Source: Burkholderia sp. (GTDB lineage: Bacteria; Pseudomonadota; Gammaproteobacteria; Burkholderiales; Burkholderiaceae). From it: a DNA stretch of 14,883 nt. The position numbers were made by a program, and so were the translations under genes. Positions 8,254 to 14,883 of this stretch are shown here, one piece after another (positions within the stretch are counted from its first letter, which is position 1; the number at the start of each line of letters is the position of its first letter). The stretch is taken from NCBI GenBank assembly GCA_028292565.1, contig JAQGMD010000242.1, positions 1 through 14,883 on the forward strand. The letters run 5' to 3'. The notes under the pieces are model-generated. The model was not told the origin of the DNA and did no database searches. It saw only the letters and a list, made by a program, of their open reading frames with translations.

Positions 8254-8259
8254 TACAAT
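8254..8259 (+). promoter_or_regulatory. Candidate -10 element placing thiL transcription start at its ATG
   Basis: TACAAT (8254-8259) matches the -10 consensus at five of six positions and lies six bases before the thiL ATG. Initiation would fall at or next to the start codon. No clear -35 is seen. Confidence 0.4.
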
Positions 8260-8265
8260 CGCGTC

Positions 8266-9234
8266 ATGTTGTCCGAATTCGATCTGATTGCCCAATACTT
8301 CACCCGCCCCGTACGGCCCGATAGCCGGGTGGCGCTGGGTGTCGGTGATGACTGCGCGCTATGGATGCCGACGCCGGGGATGCAATCGGCGGTGTCCACC
8401 GACATGCTGGTGGAAGGCCGGCATTTTTTCCCGGGCGCAGACCCGCTTTCCCTCGGCCACAAATGCCTGGCCGTCAATTTATCCGACCTCGCCGCGATGG
8501 GCGCAAAGCCGATCGCATTTACGCTTGCATTGTCTTTACCGGAGGCACACGCCGAGTGGCTTGCGCCGTTTTCCAAAGGTTTGCTGGCACTCGCGGATGA
8601 GCATGCCTGCGAACTGATCGGCGGCGATACCACCAAAGGCCCGCTAAACATATGCATCACTGTTTTTGGCGAAGTGCCGCCGGGACAGGCGTTACGGCGT
8701 GACGCCGCGCAACCCGGTGATGACATCTGGATTTCCGGTACGCTCGGCGATGCGCGATTGGCGTTGGCCGCCTATCGCAATGAAATCGCACTGAACGACG
8801 CATCACTTGATGCCGCATCCGCGCGTATGCATGCGCCGACGCCCCGTGTTCCCCTTGGCATTGCCTTGCGCGGCATTGCACGTGCTGCCATCGACATATC
8901 CGACGGCCTGGCCGGCGATCTGTCGCATATCCTCAAGCGCTCCAATGCAGGCGCAACGCTCGCTGTTGACTCGCTGCCGGCCGGACCGATGCTGGCAAGA
9001 CAATCGCTCGACCTCCGTCGTCGCTTCACTCTCGCCGGCGGTGACGATTATGAATTGTGCTTTACCGCGCCAGCCGACAGGCGCGATGCGGTGCTCGCCA
9101 CCGCCCTCGCATGCGGCACCAGCGTGACCCGCGTCGGCCTCATCGACGATGTACCCGGCTTGCGGCTGGTCGACGCCAATGGCGCACCGCTGGATTTGCT
9201 AGTCGCTTCTTTCGACCATTTCACATCGCCATGA
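8266..9234 (+). CDS. thiL: Thiamine-monophosphate kinase
   Basis: This 322-residue enzyme phosphorylates thiamine monophosphate to thiamine diphosphate, the last step of cofactor synthesis, in the cytosol. All family motifs are present: GVGDDCA (25-31), STDMLVEGRHF (44-54), NLSDLAAMGA (71-80), GGDTT (119-123), DISDGL (210-215) and GGDDYEL (258-264). These supply the Mg-ATP and substrate sites of the PurM/AIR-synthase-like fold. The length matches the E. coli enzyme closely. The ATG at 8266 gives MLSEFDLIAQYF, the expected N-terminus; the reading frame is open further upstream, but only through the 8179-8205 hairpin. No Shine-Dalgarno sequence precedes this ATG. The stop overlaps the pgpA start as ATGA, so the two are translationally coupled. 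Confidence 0.96.
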   Translation: MLSEFDLIAQYFTRPVRPDSRVALGVGDDCALWMPTPGMQSAVSTDMLVEGRHFFPGADPLSLGHKCLAVNLSDLAAMGAKPIAFTLALSLPEAHAEWLAPFSKGLLALADEHACELIGGDTTKGPLNICITVFGEVPPGQALRRDAAQPGDDIWISGTLGDARLALAAYRNEIALNDASLDAASARMHAPTPRVPLGIALRGIARAAIDISDGLAGDLSHILKRSNAGATLAVDSLPAGPMLARQSLDLRRRFTLAGGDDYELCFTAPADRRDAVLATALACGTSVTRVGLIDDVPGLRLVDANGAPLDLLVASFDHFTSP

Positions 9235-9755
9235 CCACTCCGGATCCCAGCCAACAGCCATACATCACCAAACCGAACGCCCGCTTCATGCTGTCCAACC
9301 CTGCTCACCTGATTGCCCAGGGCTTTGGCAGCGGGTTATCGCCGTACCTGCCGGGTACCATGGGTACATTGTTCGGATGGCTGTCCTTTTACGTATTGAC
9401 GATGCGCTGGCCGGACGTGTTTACACCGACGAACTGGCTTTTGCTGATCGCAGCCGGTTTTGCAGTCGGCGTATGGGCATGCCATGAGACCGGCCGCAAT
9501 CTCGGCGTTGCCGATCACGGCAGCATGGTATGGGACGAGATCATTGCGTTCTGGCTGGTGCTGGTGTTCCTGATGCCGGCGGATTTTGCGACCCAGTGCT
9601 GGGCGTTTGTGTTGTTCCGTTTTTTTGATATGGTCAAGCCGTCGCCTATCCGGTATTTCGACCGGCGTTTCAAGGGGGGGATTGGGGTGATGTGGGACGA
9701 TATTGTGGCGTCGTTTTATACGTTGCTGGTTTTTGCGGTTTGGCACTCTCTTTGA
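9231..9755 (+). CDS. pgpA: Phosphatidylglycerophosphatase A
   Basis: This 174-residue inner-membrane protein dephosphorylates phosphatidylglycerol phosphate in phosphatidylglycerol synthesis. PgpA motifs are visible: GFGSGLSPYLPGTMGT (31-46), HGSMVWDEI (96-104), FRFFDMVKPSPI (129-140) and GGIGVMWDDIVA (149-160). Hydrophobic stretches at about 45-58, 68-84, 103-116, 120-131 and 158-172 fit a small polytopic protein. The start is the ATG at 9231, inside the ATGA overlap with the thiL stop; a longer frame opening earlier is only thiL read in another frame. The thiL-pgpA pairing is common in proteobacteria. The gene is convergent with the marR-type gene across a hairpin-rich spacer. Confidence 0.94.
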   Translation: MTTPDPSQQPYITKPNARFMLSNPAHLIAQGFGSGLSPYLPGTMGTLFGWLSFYVLTMRWPDVFTPTNWLLLIAAGFAVGVWACHETGRNLGVADHGSMVWDEIIAFWLVLVFLMPADFATQCWAFVLFRFFDMVKPSPIRYFDRRFKGGIGVMWDDIVASFYTLLVFAVWHSL

Positions 9756-9836
9756 CGGCGCCATCTTGATTTCCGGCGCCTGCGCCACACTTCTCACCTA
9801 GGGGAAGGTGAGAAATGAAGGCGCAAGCGCCGTCAA
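9752..9836. repeat. Hairpin-rich intergenic repeat, copy 2, between convergent genes
   Basis: An outer perfect inverted repeat, TTGACGGCGC (9752-9761) and GCGCCGTCAA (9827-9836), frames the 81-base spacer between pgpA and the MarR-type gene. Inside are TTCTCACCT/AGGTGAGAA (9791-9799 and 9806-9814), a small GGCGC-AA-GCGCC hairpin (9820-9831), two GGCGCC blocks (9757-9762 and 9775-9780), and the 17-base core shared with copy 1 (9801-9817). The left outer arm contains the pgpA stop codon. It may stop transcription in both directions, although no T-tract is present. Confidence 0.7.
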
Positions 9837-10421
9837 TCACATTGAAGTGGCCGCCCGAGCCGCCTGATCGTAAAGCCCCGACAGCACTCGCAGAAACCGC
9901 GCCAACTCACTCAACTCATAACTCTCGGTCCCATCCCCCTGCAGCCCAGACACCAGCACCTGCTCCCGAATATCAAAATACCGTTTGCACAGCGCCTGTC
10001 CGGCATCATTGGTCGAGTACAGCACCTCTTTGCCACGCCGTTCGGTTTTCACCAGGCCGAGGCTTTGCAGCTTCTTCAATGAGTAATTGACGATATGCGT
10101 GTCTTCAATGTTCAGGATGAACGCGATATCGGCCAGTTTCTTTTCACGCGCGCGGTGATTGATATGGTGCAGCACCAATACGTCGGTGATCGTCATGTCC
10201 TTCATGCCCGCGGCCGACATGCATCGGACTGCCCAGCGGTTGAACGCATTGCTTGCGATGATGAGGCCGAACTCGAATTCGCTCAGTTCGGCACTCTGGC
10301 CTGATGCAAGGTGAGCGGAAGAGACGATCGGCATTTTCTTGGTTGCCGTAGCCGCTGATTGTGGTGCCGGCGCGAGTGCTGGTGCCGTCTTAGTCTTTGT
10401 GCTGTTTTTTTCCTTGGGCAT
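9837..10421 (-). CDS. MarR-family winged-helix regulator
   Basis: This 194-residue transcription regulator has its winged helix-turn-helix at about 75-140 (TITDVLVLHHINHRAREKKLADIAFILN for the entry and first helices, VNYSLKKLQSLGLV for the recognition region). The wing is TERRGKEVLYSTNDAG (126-141), and flanking helices 48-72 and 168-190 are for dimerisation. The first 30 residues are a low-complexity Lys/Ala/Pro/Thr tail, unusual for the family; an internal methionine at position 30 is an alternative start. GGAG lies about nine bases before the ATG at 10421. It is the last gene of the minus-strand transporter operon, 39 bases after the hydro-lyase, so it probably controls that operon in response to the transported compound. 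This is inferred from context. Confidence 0.85.
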   Translation of the reverse strand: MPKEKNSTKTKTAPALAPAPQSAATATKKMPIVSSAHLASGQSAELSEFEFGLIIASNAFNRWAVRCMSAAGMKDMTITDVLVLHHINHRAREKKLADIAFILNIEDTHIVNYSLKKLQSLGLVKTERRGKEVLYSTNDAGQALCKRYFDIREQVLVSGLQGDGTESYELSELARFLRVLSGLYDQAARAATSM

Positions 10422-10460
10422 GACGAAAACTCCGAATAGTTTTTATAAGTTGCCAAGATT

Positions 10461-11237
10461 TCACTTATTCATGAAATCCGTAACCAGCATCTTACCCGGA
10501 GAATGCGTAATACAAAAAGGAATCCGGCTGAGTTCAGCGACATACTGGGGGGTCACACCGCAAGCCCAGAATACCGGCAGCTCATCGTCGAGAATAGCGA
10601 CCGGATCACCGAAATCCGGCTTCGACAAATCGGCGATTCCGATTTCCCCCGGGTGGCCGATATGAACCGGAGCGCCATGCACCTGCGGAAATGCGGCGGA
10701 TATCTCGACGGCACGAGCTACGACCCGGCTCTTGACCGGTCGCATGCTGACCACCATGTTGCCCTCGAACCGTCCGGCAGAGACGCAAGGAATATTGGTC
10801 TTGAACATCGCGACGTTGATGCCCTGCTCCACGTGTCGCAGCGGAATCCCGCCTTCGACCAGCGCGCTCTCGAAGGAGAAGCTGCAGCCGATCAGGAAAG
10901 TCACCAGGTCGTCGCGCCAGTAGGAAGAGATATCCGTCACTTCACGAGTGAGCTGGCCATTGTCGTATATGCGATATCCCGGAACGTCGGTGCGGATGTC
11001 CGCGCCAGGCGCACAACGCGGCATCACGTGTCCGGGTTCCAGCACTTCGACCAGCGGACAGGGCTTCGGATTACGCTGGCAAAACAGCAGAAAATCGAAC
11101 GCATATTCGCGCGGCACGATCATCATGTTGGCCTGCACATAGCCGTGCGCGACACCGGCCGTCGGTCCGGTGAATTCGCCGGTGCGGCACAATCCGCGTA
11201 CGTCTTCGGGTGAGAGCGCTTGAGTGGTCATGATCAT
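10461..11237 (-). CDS. DUF1445 / YcsI-family putative hydro-lyase
   Basis: This 258-residue member of the DUF1445 family (PF07286) is usually named putative hydro-lyase. Family motifs are present: FLIGCSFSFE (114-123), AGRFEGNMVVSMRP (154-167), PQVHGAPVHIGHP (184-196), PVFWACGVTPQ (221-231) and ITHSPGKMLVTD (243-254). No signal peptide is seen, so it should be cytosolic. The reaction is not established; relatives are found near 5-oxoproline and D-glutamate metabolism, which hints at an amino-acid-derived substrate. The start at 11237 forms ATGA with the LivF stop, indicating coupling. A second ATG at 11231 has GGGA at better spacing and is also possible. Its place inside the ABC operon suggests that it acts on the imported compound. 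Confidence 0.9.
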   Translation of the reverse strand: MIMTTQALSPEDVRGLCRTGEFTGPTAGVAHGYVQANMMIVPREYAFDFLLFCQRNPKPCPLVEVLEPGHVMPRCAPGADIRTDVPGYRIYDNGQLTREVTDISSYWRDDLVTFLIGCSFSFESALVEGGIPLRHVEQGINVAMFKTNIPCVSAGRFEGNMVVSMRPVKSRVVARAVEISAAFPQVHGAPVHIGHPGEIGIADLSKPDFGDPVAILDDELPVFWACGVTPQYVAELSRIPFCITHSPGKMLVTDFMNK

Positions 11238-11938
11238 AGTCCCAGGTAAGCTTTTTTTATGTCTTCGTTATTGAGCAAATCCTTGCCCGTGCCTTCCATC
11301 ACGATCCGCCCGGTCTGGATCACATAGCCGTAATCGGCAATGGCCAGCGCTTTATGCAGGCTCTGTTCGACCAGCAACACCGATACGCCCTGCTCGTTGA
11401 CCAGCCTGATAGTGTCGAGCACTTTGGTCACGAACTTCGGCGCAATCCCCCATGAGGGCTCATCCAGCAACAGCATCTTCGGCTTGGCCATCAGGCCCCG
11501 CCCGATCGCGAGCATCTGTTGTTCACCGCCGCTCATGGTGCCGGCCAGCTGGCTGCGGCGCTCCTTCAGGATCGGGAACAAGCCGTATATGTGGTCGAGC
11601 GACTCCTGTACTCCGCGCGCATCGGTCCTGGTATAGGCGCCGAGCTCCAGGTTGCGCTGCACCGTCAGGCGCGCAAACAGGCGCCGTCCTTCCGGCACCA
11701 GCGACAAGCCCATCGGCACGCGCTTGTGTGCCGGTACATTCTGAATTTCGACACCGTTGAAGGTGATCTGGCCCTGGTCGGCCGCGTTAAGCCCGGCGAT
11801 GGCGCGCAAGGTGGTCGACTTGCCATTGCCATTGCCGCCTACCAGCGCCACCAGCTTGCCTTTGCCGACTTGCAGGTCAACCTTCGATACCGCCAGCACG
11901 CCGTCATAACTCACCCGCAAATTGCGAACCTGTAACAT
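11234..11938 (-). CDS. livF: ABC transporter ATP-binding protein, LivF type
   Basis: This is the second ATPase of the branched-chain-amino-acid-type (HAAT) importer, 234 residues. The Walker A is GGNGNGKS (34-41), with N in the place of the usual Ala. The signature is MSGGEQQ (135-141), the Walker B is MLLLDEP (155-161), and Q191 stands at the switch-histidine position, as is normal for LivF proteins. VPEGRRLFARLTVQRNL is the family Q-loop neighbourhood. The ATG at 11938 overlaps the LivG stop as TGATG; a GTG one codon earlier is less likely. The hydro-lyase start overlaps its stop. It should form a cytoplasmic heterodimer with LivG on LivH and LivM. The solute may not be leucine. Confidence 0.93.
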   Translation of the reverse strand: MLQVRNLRVSYDGVLAVSKVDLQVGKGKLVALVGGNGNGKSTTLRAIAGLNAADQGQITFNGVEIQNVPAHKRVPMGLSLVPEGRRLFARLTVQRNLELGAYTRTDARGVQESLDHIYGLFPILKERRSQLAGTMSGGEQQMLAIGRGLMAKPKMLLLDEPSWGIAPKFVTKVLDTIRLVNEQGVSVLLVEQSLHKALAIADYGYVIQTGRIVMEGTGKDLLNNEDIKKAYLGL

Positions 11939-12651
11939 CACTCTTCTCCCAGATACGCGGCAATCACTTGGGGATTATTCGATACGTCCGCCGGCTTGCC
12001 ATCGGCAATTTTCTTGCCGTAGTCGAGCACCACTATCGAGTCGGCAATCGGCATGATGCCCTCGAGGACGTGTTCGACGATCAGGCAGGAAATGCCGCGC
12101 TCGCGGATCTTCAGCACTACATCGACCGTCTCCTTGACTTCGGTGGGATTGAGACCGGCCATGACTTCATCCATCAACAGCAACTGCGGCTGCACTGCGA
12201 GTGCACGCGCGACAGCCAGCCGGCGTTGCTCGCTGATGGTCATGCTGGCAGCCGGTTTCTCGCGGAACCTGCCGAGGTTGACGAAATTGAGGAGGTCGAT
12301 GGCCTTGCTTCGCGCGGTGCGCACATCACGGTTGATCAGGAACGCACCGACCATCACGTTTTCCAGGGCCGTCATGCTGGTGAAGGTGCGAGCGACCTGG
12401 AACGTGCGGCCGATGCCGGCGCGGGCGCATTGTTCAGGCGTGAAGCCGGAAATCTTCTTCCCGTTGAGCGAGATGTCGCCCGAGGTGGGAGCGAAATAAC
12501 CGGCGATGCAATTGAACATCGTGGTTTTGCCGGCGCCGTTGGGACCGATCAAGCCGACGATCTGGCCTGCGCCAATTTCGAAGGACACATCCTGGTTGGC
12601 AGTGATGCCGCCAAATTTCTTGGTAACGTTCTCGACTCGTAACAAGCTCAT
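11938..12651 (-). CDS. livG: ABC transporter ATP-binding protein, LivG type
   Basis: This is the first ATPase of the importer, 237 residues. The Walker A is GPNGAGKT (36-43), the Q-loop is GRTFQVARTF with Q85, the Walker B is LLLMDE (157-162) with D161 and E162, the D-loop region is AGLNPTE, and the switch histidine is H194. The ABC signature is unusual: TISEQRR (138-144) replaces the LSGGQ-type motif, although LivG proteins often vary here. The ATG at 12651 comes three bases after the LivM stop, with a GGGGGA ribosome site inside the end of livM. The gene pair livG-livF is coupled by TGATG. Confidence 0.93.
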   Translation of the reverse strand: MSLLRVENVTKKFGGITANQDVSFEIGAGQIVGLIGPNGAGKTTMFNCIAGYFAPTSGDISLNGKKISGFTPEQCARAGIGRTFQVARTFTSMTALENVMVGAFLINRDVRTARSKAIDLLNFVNLGRFREKPAASMTISEQRRLAVARALAVQPQLLLMDEVMAGLNPTEVKETVDVVLKIRERGISCLIVEHVLEGIMPIADSIVVLDYGKKIADGKPADVSNNPQVIAAYLGEE

Positions 12652-12654
12652 ATT

Positions 12655-13710
12655 TTATTCCCCCTTGCCAGCCTGTGCCTTAAGCGCCTCGCGCCTGGCG
12701 AAGAAACTCTTGAACCAACCCATCACGCCGGTTGGGTAAAACACCGCGATGACAATGATTAGTGCCGCATATATGATCAGGTCCGTTCCACGCCCGGAGC
12801 CACCGAACAGCACCCGCGTACCTTCATCCACGGCGGTCAGAACGCCCGCGCCTACCAGTGGGCCGAACAACGTGCCGATTCCACCCAGGATCGACACCAG
12901 CGCCATCTTTATCGATAGTCCCGTTCCTAAGACGGAAGCAGGATCGATGTACAGTTCCTTCTGCGCATAAAGGCTGCCGCCCAGTGCAGTGAAAAAACTG
13001 CTGACGGCAAAAGCGACCTGCTTATACTTGCTCAAGTTCACGCCGAGGCTTCTGGCTGCGTCCGGCTCATCCTTGATCGCGCGGAAATAGCATCCGAGAA
13101 AGCTGCGATCAATTAAAAAATTTACCAGTAGCGTTACCAGCAGCAGGCCTAGCGCGATGTAGTAGTACGGCACCTTGGACGAGAAGATCATCGCACTCCA
13201 ACCTTCGCGCTCAATCGGGATGGTGAGGCCGACCGCTGATCCAGCGAACTCCCAGTTGGTAAATACAATCTGCACGATTTCGGCGACTGCGATAGTCGCC
13301 ATCGTGAAATAGTGGCCCTTCAGGCGGAAGCAGGACCAGCCAATAACCACGCTGATTGCCGCGGCCAGGATGCCGCCGGCAAGCATTGCCAGCCACGGAT
13401 TAAGTCCCAATTGCGTGAAAAGCAATGTGGATGTATATGCACCCAACCCGTAAAAAGCTGCATGCCCTAGCGATACTTGTCCCGCATAGCCACCGACGAT
13501 ATTCCATGCGACACCCATTTGGGCCGCCATCAAAATCAGGATTGCAACGTTTTGATGGGCCGGACTTTCAATCAGCCAAGGTAGAGCGAAGGCCAGTACC
13601 AGGCAAAGCAGTAAAAGAAACTGCGTTGCCGTAGATGTCTTGATTGGGTCTGCACGTCGTTCAAGCGGCTGCGTAATCATTGGATTTTTACTCATGATCG
13701 TATCTTTCAT
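12655..13710 (-). CDS. livM: ABC transporter permease, LivM type
   Basis: This 351-residue inner-membrane permease has about ten hydrophobic segments, beginning at about 30-47 and 54-72. Family landmarks are GGYAGQVSLGHAAFYGLGAY (73-92), the cytoplasmic coupling loop AIKDEPDAARSLGVNLSKYK (211-230) and LGGIGTLFGPLVGAG (275-289). The N-terminal 28 residues are polar. The start at 13710 has no strong ribosome site; an ATG five codons later (MSKNPM, 13695) is a reasonable alternative. It lies 16 bases after livH and pairs with LivH to form the channel. The charged C-terminus (RREALKAQAGKGE) is cytoplasmic. Confidence 0.93.
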   Translation of the reverse strand: MKDTIMSKNPMITQPLERRADPIKTSTATQFLLLLCLVLAFALPWLIESPAHQNVAILILMAAQMGVAWNIVGGYAGQVSLGHAAFYGLGAYTSTLLFTQLGLNPWLAMLAGGILAAAISVVIGWSCFRLKGHYFTMATIAVAEIVQIVFTNWEFAGSAVGLTIPIEREGWSAMIFSSKVPYYYIALGLLLVTLLVNFLIDRSFLGCYFRAIKDEPDAARSLGVNLSKYKQVAFAVSSFFTALGGSLYAQKELYIDPASVLGTGLSIKMALVSILGGIGTLFGPLVGAGVLTAVDEGTRVLFGGSGRGTDLIIYAALIIVIAVFYPTGVMGWFKSFFARREALKAQAGKGE

Positions 13711-13726
13711 ATACGTGATAACTCAA

Positions 13727-14593
13727 TCAAGCCTTGCCCATCAAACCTTGAGGACGAAACATCAGCACGGCCAGGAAGAGGGCAAGCACGATCGCCAGCT
13801 TGTACTGGGGGCCGAGCAGGAACCCGCCGAGCACTTCAATAACACCAACCAGTATGCCCGCGATCAGTGCACCTACTATGCTGCCGAAACCGCCGAGGTT
13901 GACCACGACAAAAGCAATCAGGATGAAGTTGGCCCCGACCTCAGGAAAGATCGGAAAGAAGGTGGAAAGCAGTGCTCCGGCAATGCCGGCGCATGCCGCA
14001 CCGATGCCCCATGCGAGGGAAAACATCTTTTGTGAGTCGATTCCCATCAGTCGCGCAGCATCCTTGTCTGCGGCAGTCGCTTCCAACGCTGCACCTGCCC
14101 TCGTTTTTGTCAGAAACAAATACACACCCATTGTTACCAGAATAGCGCCAACGCCTGCAACTACCTGCGGCTGACCGACCTGAATGCCCGCAATAGACAG
14201 GCTACCGCTAGCTATGGACTGTTCGACTGTTCTGAAATCCGGCTTCCACAAGAACTGCGCAATGCCGCGAAACAGCAGCATCAGTCCAAAGGTAGTGAAG
14301 AGCTGCGACACCATGGGTGCGTTAATGATTTTGTTGATCACCAGCTTGTAGACCATGACACCCAGACCGAACAAAAACAAAGTCGTCAGCGGCAGGGTAA
14401 ATATCGGGTCCAGCGCATACAATGCGTAGAGCCAAAAACTGGAATACATCCCGAACATCAAAAATTCACCATGTGAGAAATTGATGATGTCCATCACGCC
14501 GAAAATCATGGTGAGCCCAATCGCTACCAGGGCATAGATCAACCCGATCAGCACCCCGGACGCCAAGGTTTGCATAAATATTTCTAAAGTCAT
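13727..14593 (-). CDS. livH: ABC transporter permease, LivH type
   Basis: This 288-residue permease has about eight hydrophobic segments. LivH landmarks are GLTMIFGVMDIINFSHGEF (26-44), the coupling loop TRAGAALEATAADKDAARLMGID (split as 164-175 and 176-186) and VNLGGFGSIVGALIAG (231-246). It ends with the family-typical FRPQGLMGKA. A strong AGGAGG ribosome site lies upstream of the ATG at 14593. A 147-base spacer with a stable hairpin separates it from the binding-protein gene. It forms the channel with LivM; the solute is not identifiable from the permease sequence. Confidence 0.94.
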   Translation of the reverse strand: MTLEIFMQTLASGVLIGLIYALVAIGLTMIFGVMDIINFSHGEFLMFGMYSSFWLYALYALDPIFTLPLTTLFLFGLGVMVYKLVINKIINAPMVSQLFTTFGLMLLFRGIAQFLWKPDFRTVEQSIASGSLSIAGIQVGQPQVVAGVGAILVTMGVYLFLTKTRAGAALEATAADKDAARLMGIDSQKMFSLAWGIGAACAGIAGALLSTFFPIFPEVGANFILIAFVVVNLGGFGSIVGALIAGILVGVIEVLGGFLLGPQYKLAIVLALFLAVLMFRPQGLMGKA

Positions 14594-14708
14594 TTCTAAT
14601 TCTCCTCCTACCAGCGTTCCGTATTCACCGCTGCCAATTCCGGTTGATGAGCTTGAGCTCCAGCTGCAAATTGCTACAGCTGGAACGCTTTAATTCAGAT
14701 CTGCTTCG

Positions 14709-14730
14709 GCCGCCGGACCATGCCGGCGGC
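14709..14730 (-). promoter_or_regulatory. Intercistronic hairpin between binding-protein gene and livH
   Basis: GCCGCCGG (14709-14716) pairs perfectly with CCGGCGGC (14723-14730) around a 6-base loop. It starts 11 bases after the binding-protein stop on the minus strand, and no T-tract follows. Such hairpins often protect the upstream binding-protein mRNA or cause partial termination, giving more binding protein than permease; that role is inferred here. Confidence 0.55.
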
Positions 14731-14740
14731 TTAAGGCACC

Positions 14741-14883
14741 TTAAGGGATTTGCTTCCGCTGGTCCCACTTCGGCATTGGCCACACCACGTCGCGTGTTGC
14801 CAGGTCGAACGGCCAGACCGTGTTGTACTTGCCGTCGATGATCTGTACCAGGATGCCGGAGCCGTACATGTTCTGGCCGGCCG
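14741..14883 (-). CDS. ABC transporter substrate-binding protein, C-terminal end (partial)
   Basis: The last 46 codons of a gene enter from the window's right edge and end with TAA at 14741-14743. The translated tail runs AGQNMYGSGILVQIIDGKY, then a NTVWPFDLATRDVVW stretch and PMPKWDQRKQIP. The pattern of ...I-x-x-GKY-x-x-VWPxxxAT... and WPMPxW is typical of the C-terminus of LivK/HAAT-type periplasmic binding proteins. Being first in the same-strand livHMGF series supports this. Its N-terminus, signal peptide and ligand residues lie outside the window. Confidence 0.85.
   Translation of the reverse strand, partial: AGQNMYGSGILVQIIDGKYNTVWPFDLATRDVVWPMPKWDQRKQIP

Noticed and set aside
8179..8265. 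N-terminal extension of ThiL
   Set aside because: It passes through an intergenic hairpin and does not resemble the family; the ATG at 8266 gives the expected N-terminus.

Overview
The window looks like chromosomal DNA of a betaproteobacterium, probably Burkholderiales/Oxalobacteraceae-like. This is inferred from the gene content (MaeB-type malic enzyme, thiL-pgpA, a LivFGHM transporter operon), the protein sequences and a moderately GC-rich composition judged by eye. No integrase, transposase, plasmid gene or CRISPR array was seen; most genes are housekeeping or metabolic.

Layout. 1-275: a tRNA-Leu(CAA) gene with its own promoter and a rho-independent terminator. 418-3510 (+): a cytosolic 5'-nucleotidase, then a two-gene unit made of a membrane class III nucleotide cyclase-like protein with a PEGA domain and a lipoprotein built from two tandem repeats, closed by a bidirectional terminator. 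3564-5876 (-): an NADP-dependent malic enzyme (maeB) interrupted by an in-frame TAA, giving 139-residue and 628-residue pieces. 6121-8174 (+): rubrerythrin, a short rubredoxin (54 aa) and a rubredoxin-NAD reductase, which together form a plausible complete NADH-to-peroxide chain. 8266-9755 (+): thiL and pgpA, overlapping by ATGA. 9837-14883 (-): a branched-chain-amino-acid-type ABC transporter operon (substrate-binding protein cut by the window edge, LivH, LivM, LivG, LivF), followed by a DUF1445/YcsI putative hydro-lyase and a MarR-type regulator.

How the genes work together. The minus-strand transporter genes are tightly packed (16-nt and 3-nt gaps, a TGATG junction and an ATGA junction), and the hydro-lyase is coupled to the last ATPase gene. 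The operon therefore reads as uptake plus first-step catabolism of one small carboxylated or amino compound, with the MarR protein as its likely regulator. The rubrerythrin cluster is an oxidative-stress module.

Most worth a second look: the stop codon in maeB, which is itself part of a near-consensus Shine-Dalgarno sequence just before an in-frame GTG; the cyclase that lacks the usual adenine-selecting Lys/Asp pair; the duplicated Cys-pair lipoprotein beside it; and a family of hairpin-rich intergenic repeats at 6856-6959 and 9752-9836 that share an exact 17-base core. I see no clearly new defence or mobile system here.
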